64,000 bases of DNA from Archilochus colubris. Taxonomy: Eukaryota > Chordata > Aves > Apodiformes > Trochilidae. This document shows positions 63,701-64,000 of the stretch, piece after piece. A model generated the notes under the pieces. That model saw only the letters and a list, made by a program, of their open reading frames with translations, had not been told where the DNA came from and did no database searches. The position numbers and the translations under genes were made by a program. The stretch covers positions 93,507,115-93,571,114 of the forward strand of contig CM041085.1 of the NCBI GenBank assembly GCA_023079485.1, in the 5' to 3' direction. Position 1 is the stretch's first letter. Each line of letters starts with the position of its first letter.

Positions 63701-64000
63701 ATTTTACAGAAGTAGTCTTTCACCTTTGAACACTTCTAAATATGAAATGTTCTCACAAAATAAGGCACTCACTTTGAGTACTTTACAAGTTTACTTTACA
63801 AGTCTGCCACTATCTTTACTACATTTAACAAAACAAACATATGACATGACTTCTTAGACTTTCAGGTGCTTTCAGTTGCCATGTTCACGCATAATGATTC
63901 AAACACTATACATATGTACACGTACCAAAAAAGTGCCTCTGTGAGCTATTCCCCTTGTAATTACAGACAGCCACTAACAGGGACAGAGAAAATTAATTAA
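60771..64000. other. Unannotated stretch to the window end
   Basis: I see no gene or recognised interspersed repeat. About 62560-62770 is less AT-rich than its surroundings but has no exon I can support. A 12-bp duplication TACTTTACAAGT (63779-63790 and 63792-63803) is the only local repeat noted. Confidence 0.5.

Overview
This window is bird nuclear DNA. The evidence is the repeats: several CR1 LINE copies end in the avian-type ATTCTATG tail (read as CATAGAAT when the copy lies on the minus strand), and several long terminal repeats (LTRs) match endogenous retrovirus LTR families that I recognise from bird genomes. The sequence is AT-rich by eye. I see no exon, tRNA, rRNA, bacterial gene, CRISPR array or operon that I can support. 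The longest open reading frames (about 100-140 codons) are what stop-to-stop chance gives in 64 kb, or they lie inside repeats. The window is best read as intergenic or deep intronic DNA.

Layout. 1-12 kb: three pieces of one LTR family (about 895-1551 plus, 8192-9065 minus, 11502-11588 plus), a well-kept solo LTR at 4618-5432 with a perfect 5-bp target duplication, a short CR1 tail at 6931-7044, and a 47-codon signal-peptide-like ORF at 9854-9997. 12-30 kb: mostly unannotated AT-rich DNA with CR1 copies at 16278-16684, 27771-28108 and 29388-29460. 30-46 kb: a G17 run, a second solo LTR (40099-40683), a CR1 reverse-transcriptase fragment (41622-41876) and a 0.5-kb CR1 copy (44661-45167). 46.3-47.9 kb: a nest of four elements, in which an old CR1 is broken by a solo LTR with a 6-bp target duplication, the LTR itself carries a younger CR1, and a further CR1 of opposite orientation sits in the old copy. 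48-64 kb: no large recognised repeats. It holds a near-perfect 77-nt hairpin (51174-51250), a probable templated insertion (57184-57214) whose likely donor is 1.8 kb upstream, and a pure (TAATC)10 microsatellite.

I found no evidence for a new multi-gene biological system. The points most worth a second look are the pre-miRNA-sized hairpin, the datable repeat nest and the templated insertion. Family names and boundaries come from recognition by eye, not from an alignment or database search.
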